A stretch of 64,000 bases of DNA from Syngnathus acus (taxonomy: Eukaryota; Chordata; Actinopteri; Syngnathiformes; Syngnathidae), in the NCBI RefSeq assembly GCF_901709675.1, contig NC_051088.1, positions 16,730,193 to 16,794,192 of the forward strand, in the 5' to 3' direction. A model generated the notes under the pieces. The model did not search any database and had not been told where the DNA came from. It saw nothing but the letters and a program-made list of their open reading frames with translations. Of this stretch, positions 60,601-64,000 are shown one piece after another; positions within the stretch are counted from its first letter, which is position 1, and every line of letters begins with the position of its first letter. A program made the translations under genes and the position numbers.

Positions 60601-62085
60601 GGACTGGTCGCCGCCTCCTTTTGCAACACAGTGCCGCAGCTCTACTTTTTCATCGGCGTTGTGGGAGGTGGGCGCTCGTATCCAGTTGCTCGTTCCGCTC
60701 CTCACTTGGCTAGTGGCTTCATTCATAGTTTGAAACTCTTGTCCAGGATTGGGACTGGCGTTTAACCTGAACCCGGCCCTCACCATGATCGGCAAGTACT
60801 TCTACAAGCGGCGACCCATCGCCAATGGCATCGCCATGGCCGGCAGCCCCGTCTTCCTGTCCACGCTGGCGCCACTCAACTCGTGGCTGTACGACCAGTT
60901 CGGCTGGAGAGGCAGCTTCCTCATCCTGGGGGGGCTTCTGCTCAACTGCTGCGTGGCCGGCTCGCTCATGCGCCCCATCGGACCCCGGTCGCCGCCCCCC
61001 AAGCCCGGCGCAGAGGCCGAGCCCAACGGTGAGGCGCGACCCAAGAAGACGGTGCTGCAGACAATCAACTCCTTCATCGACCTGACGCTGTTTAAGCACC
61101 GCGGCTTCCTGCTCTACCTGATGGGCAACGTCATCATGTTCTTCGGCCTCTTTGCGCCGCTCGTCTTCCTCTCCAATTTCGCCAAGAGCAAAGACATCAG
61201 CAAAGACAAGGCAGCCTTCCTGCTGTCCGTGCTGGCCTTTGTAGACATGTTTGCTCGGCCCTCCATGGGTCTGCTGGCCAACACCAAGTGGGTCCGACCT
61301 CGCGTGCAGTACTTCTTTGCCGGCGCCGTCCTCTACAACGGCGTGTGTCACGTCTTGGCGCCGCTGTCCACCACCTACACGGGTTTTGTGGTGTACGCCA
61401 TCTTTTTCGGATTCGCCTTCGGCTGGCTAAGCTCGGTGCTATTCGAGACTCTGATGGACCTGGTGGGAGCGCAGAGATTCTCCTCCGCCGTGGGCCTGGT
61501 CACCATCGTGGAGTGCGCCCCTGTGCTACTCGGCCCGCCGCTGACAGGTACAACACGCCGACGCTCAGGCTTTTTAGTTTAGGGATTTTTGTCAATCACA
61601 AATTGCATTTTTTATTTTTTCCTTTATGAAAATCTTTGGGGCAATATCCTGTGGCGCAAACCCAACTTGCCTTTTTCAGTTCAAACCAGCGGTTAAGTGT
61701 TGTGGCACCCACCAGGAGGCATTGTCGTAACTCTGGCCCCAATTTCCGAGCTGATATGCATCTGTTTCCTTTCGCCCTCCGTCCCGCAGGAAGCTTCTAC
61801 AACTACTACCAGCACTACGACTACACGTACATCTCGTCGGGCATCATCCTCATCGTGGCCAGTCTCTTCCTCTTTGTGGGGATGGGTATCAACTACAAAC
61901 TGTTAGAGCGAGAGAAGAAGAAAGAGGACAAACGTGAGCCTAAGGAGGAGCGCGCTGCCATGCTGGACCAAGCCTCGCCCTCCAAGGCCAACGCAGATGA
62001 CGTGGATGATGTGGATGACGAGGCCGCCGCTGCGCCCGACGCCGACAAACTACAGGATTCCAAGATGGACGAGAACACCGTGTAG
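57690..62085 (+). CDS. slc16a1: monocarboxylate transporter 1 (MCT1), complete coding region in 4 exons
   Basis: Proton-coupled lactate, pyruvate and ketone-body transporter of the plasma membrane, major facilitator superfamily. Exons: 57690-57906, 60524-60667, 60747-61547, 61790-62085; 485 residues, 12 predicted membrane spans. It starts [20 protein letters not shown] with the MCT signature [DE]GGWGW in TM1. K38 (FSYAFPKSI) and the TM8 pair D287/R291 ([11 protein letters not shown]), equivalent to rat D302/R306, are the proton and substrate residues and are all present. [18 protein letters not shown] and [20 protein letters not shown] are near-identical to MCT1. The central loop between TM6 and TM7 is shorter than in mammals. 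The C-tail is Lys/Glu-rich, then Asp/Ala-rich, ending MDENTV. Teleosts may carry two copies; I cannot say whether this is the a or b paralogue. Confidence 0.96.
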
Positions 62086-63573
62086 GAGCGGAACAGACTC
62101 GGAAAGACGTACACGCACGGCACACCCCATCACAAACACACACATTCACGCTATGGACTTGCACTGCACTCACATCCTTTTTTGTTTTTTGTGTGTTATT
62201 GATGTGCCTGCGGGAATCTTGAGGAGAGCACACAGATTCATGACGGTAGTCATTACAATCACTTTGAAGAAGATGTTACTCTCAGGGTCTGCAGAGTGTA
62301 TGAAGGAGCGTTTGTGAGCTTTGGACTAACACGGTGAGCTGCCACACGTCCATATGCAAACACACACTCACATAGCGGTCTTAATGGGGTTGTGTTTCCA
62401 TGGCATATGTCAATATTTGTAAGTTTTGAAGCACACATGCGGCCATGAACAAATATTTTATCTCAAATTATATGGACAATCTGATTCGATGGAATGTGCG
62501 TGCGTGCGTGCGTGTGAGAGAATGGCGCATGAGTGTGATGGTCTTTACATTTCACTCTAGAATGTGTCAAATCCGTGACGGTTTCTTTTACCAGCAGTAG
62601 TAGTCATTTTGTGTCATCTTTTCTTTAAAGCTTAGGACAGGCCTGTTGGTTTCCAGCAATATATGATGTTATTAAACATGTGCCAAGAACATCTTGAATT
62701 CCAATCTCCAAACACCAAAACCAGCAAGGGAAGGAATTTCCTCTCAAGCAAATCCTAAATATTTAATTTATCATTTATTCCCTTCTATTAACCACATTAT
62801 ATTTGTGAATTTAAACTTTGATCTTTTTTCTTGACCTCCTCGAGTTGCTGTCAACCTTTTAAGTCCTTTTTTGGCAGAGGGCAGAATCCAAATTTTTCAA
62901 GCGAAAAATGTCATGGGACCAAAGCAAACAAAAATCAATCAAATAATGATGATCTTATCTCGGTCTGGAATGCGGGCTTGTTTACTTTTGACACAAAGCT
63001 ATGGTTCTGCTGTGTTCCAACAACAGGTCACTCATAATTTCTGCCATCTGTTAAAACAATAGTCATATCAGCACTAAAATCTCCATGCACTGGTGCAAAG
63101 AACATCACCACAAATATCCTACCTGTGTCATGTCCTCGTCTTGTACTGTGCACACCTCGATCAAAATGTCAATTTAAAAAGAAAAAAAACACCATTAGAT
63201 TTTAGTCCAAGTGCGGTAGCCAAAGAGATTCCCTTACTCATAGTGCGACCCGAAGCTCTGCAAGTGATCTACTTAATGATGCACATTAAAAACGACTTTC
63301 AACACTGCCCTCCAGGATCAAAACAAAACTTGAAGCCTCTCATGGTGAAGAGGGGCACGTATGGGAACAAATAAGTTGTTGGTTTTTTTTGCATTCCAGT
63401 GTTTCATTCTGAAGGGTCTGGAAAACAGGCTGTGTTTTGTTTTCAATTGTCATACTAATTAGTTTAACTGTGATATTTTTATGATGGCAGAGTGAAGTAT
63501 TTTTTAAAAGAATGTATCATTGGTTCTATTGTCAGACTAAAAATGGGGTGCTGGGGAGGTAAGGCCCCGTTCA
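62086..63573. other. slc16a1: slc16a1 3' UTR
   Basis: About 1.5 kb between the stop codon and the tandem AATAAA signals. An earlier ATTAAA at 62,671-62,676 could give a shorter UTR. No other gene is seen. Confidence 0.5.
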
Positions 63574-63585
63574 AATAAAAATAAA
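63574..63585 (+). promoter_or_regulatory. slc16a1: slc16a1 tandem poly(A) signals
   Basis: Two adjacent AATAAA hexamers (63,574-63,579 and 63,580-63,585), 1.5 kb after the stop and about 180 bp before the stop of the convergent receptor gene. Confidence 0.5.
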
Positions 63586-63691
63586 AACATTTCATGTAAA
63601 ACCTATTAAATGACATTCAATCATTGGTGACAAAGTATCATTGTCATGCAACTACGTGGAAAAGAAAAACTAATCTGTGCTTCAGTATCAC

Positions 63692-63697
63692 ATTTAT
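63692..63697 (-). promoter_or_regulatory. V2-type receptor candidate poly(A) signal
   Basis: TTTATT on the plus strand reads AATAAA on the minus strand, 67 nt downstream of the receptor stop codon. Confidence 0.5.
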
Positions 63698-63763
63698 TGA
63701 ATCTTCACCTAGACGTGGAGGTGGGTGACTATGAGGTGGCAGAAGAGCATCCGATGGTTGACG

Positions 63764-63960
63764 TCAGTAGTTGGAGGTGTGCGTGGCAGTGGAGTCGTTA
63801 TTGGGAAGGGAGCTTCTGCGCTGCTCTGTGTCCTTGCCGCAACGCAACAGCAGCACGCCACGTAGCTCAGGTAACACGCTGCTCGAGAAAGCCGAGTAGA
63901 TCCACGGGTTGCTGCATGAGTTCAGGCTGGCCAACAGCATCAGCAGCGTGAAGGTTGCCC
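63764..63960 (-). CDS. avpr2: V2-type vasopressin/vasotocin receptor, last coding exon (partial gene)
   Basis: G-protein-coupled receptor for vasotocin/vasopressin. Only the final exon is in the window; the gene continues beyond the right edge. An acceptor (GTTTGGTTAG|) precedes an open frame encoding TM7, [21 protein letters not shown], with the NPxxY motif. A short tail follows with [20 protein letters not shown], a possible palmitoylated cysteine, and a Ser/Thr-rich end ([12 protein letters not shown]). The intron position before TM7 and [24 protein letters not shown] match AVPR2 closely. V1-type and oxytocin receptors have different C-terminal tails. The exact teleost V2 subtype cannot be told. 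Confidence 0.85.
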
Positions 63961-64000
63961 CTAACCAAACACACACGCAGTGAGTGAGTTACTGTACGTG

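Noticed and set aside
60719-61351. 210-codon minus-strand open frame over slc16a1 exon 3
   Set aside because: It is the antisense shadow of a GC-rich, clearly conserved MCT1 exon; its His/Glu/Gln-rich composition is typical of such shadows.

Overview
The window is vertebrate nuclear DNA, almost certainly from a teleost fish. Short GT-AG exons sit among small introns, CA/TG, ATCC and GTTT microsatellites and fish-type dispersed repeats, and the recognisable proteins are vertebrate families with fish-like divergence. No rRNA, tRNA, CRISPR array, operon or prokaryotic system was seen. All family assignments come from reading translated exons against remembered family sequences; no database search was run.

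Layout. (1) 692-21,189, minus strand: a complete WNK2 kinase gene (wnk2), 26 coding exons, about 2,423 codons. A spliced 5' UTR and a CpG-rich candidate promoter lie at 21.2-23.05 kb. (2) 23-29 kb: intergenic, with a palindrome, a long ATCC array and two opposed AC/TG arrays. (3) 29,058-33,455, plus strand: ccm2l, 11 exons, 603 residues, including a long GSWERR-repeat insert. (4) 35,813-45,566, plus strand: a CABLES gene, best cables2, 10 recognised exons, 521 residues. (5) 45.8-53.6 kb: intergenic and rich in mobile elements, including one with 25-bp perfect terminal inverted repeats and TA flanks at 52,505-53,429. (6) 57,690-62,085, plus strand: the monocarboxylate transporter slc16a1 (MCT1), four coding exons, 485 residues, with a likely non-coding first exon near 53.6-53.8 kb behind an NRF1-type palindrome. 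(7) 63,764-63,960, minus strand: last coding exon of a V2-type vasopressin/vasotocin receptor, running off the right edge and converging on slc16a1.

How the genes relate. They are ordinary single-copy host genes, not an operon. wnk2 and ccm2l are head to head. From family knowledge, WNK kinases control cation-chloride cotransporters through OSR1/SPAK and feed MEKK2/3-ERK5 signalling, CCM2-family proteins bind MEKK3, and V2 receptor signalling acts on the same cotransporters in kidney. These are links between families only; the sequence does not show co-regulation.

I did not find a convincing undescribed system. The most useful leads are a 62-nt frame-breaking cryptic exon in wnk2, a 696-nt HSN2-like cassette exon, the apparent lack of a canonical RFx[V/I] motif in the predicted WNK2, the repeat-bearing exon of ccm2l, and several well-delimited non-autonomous transposons.
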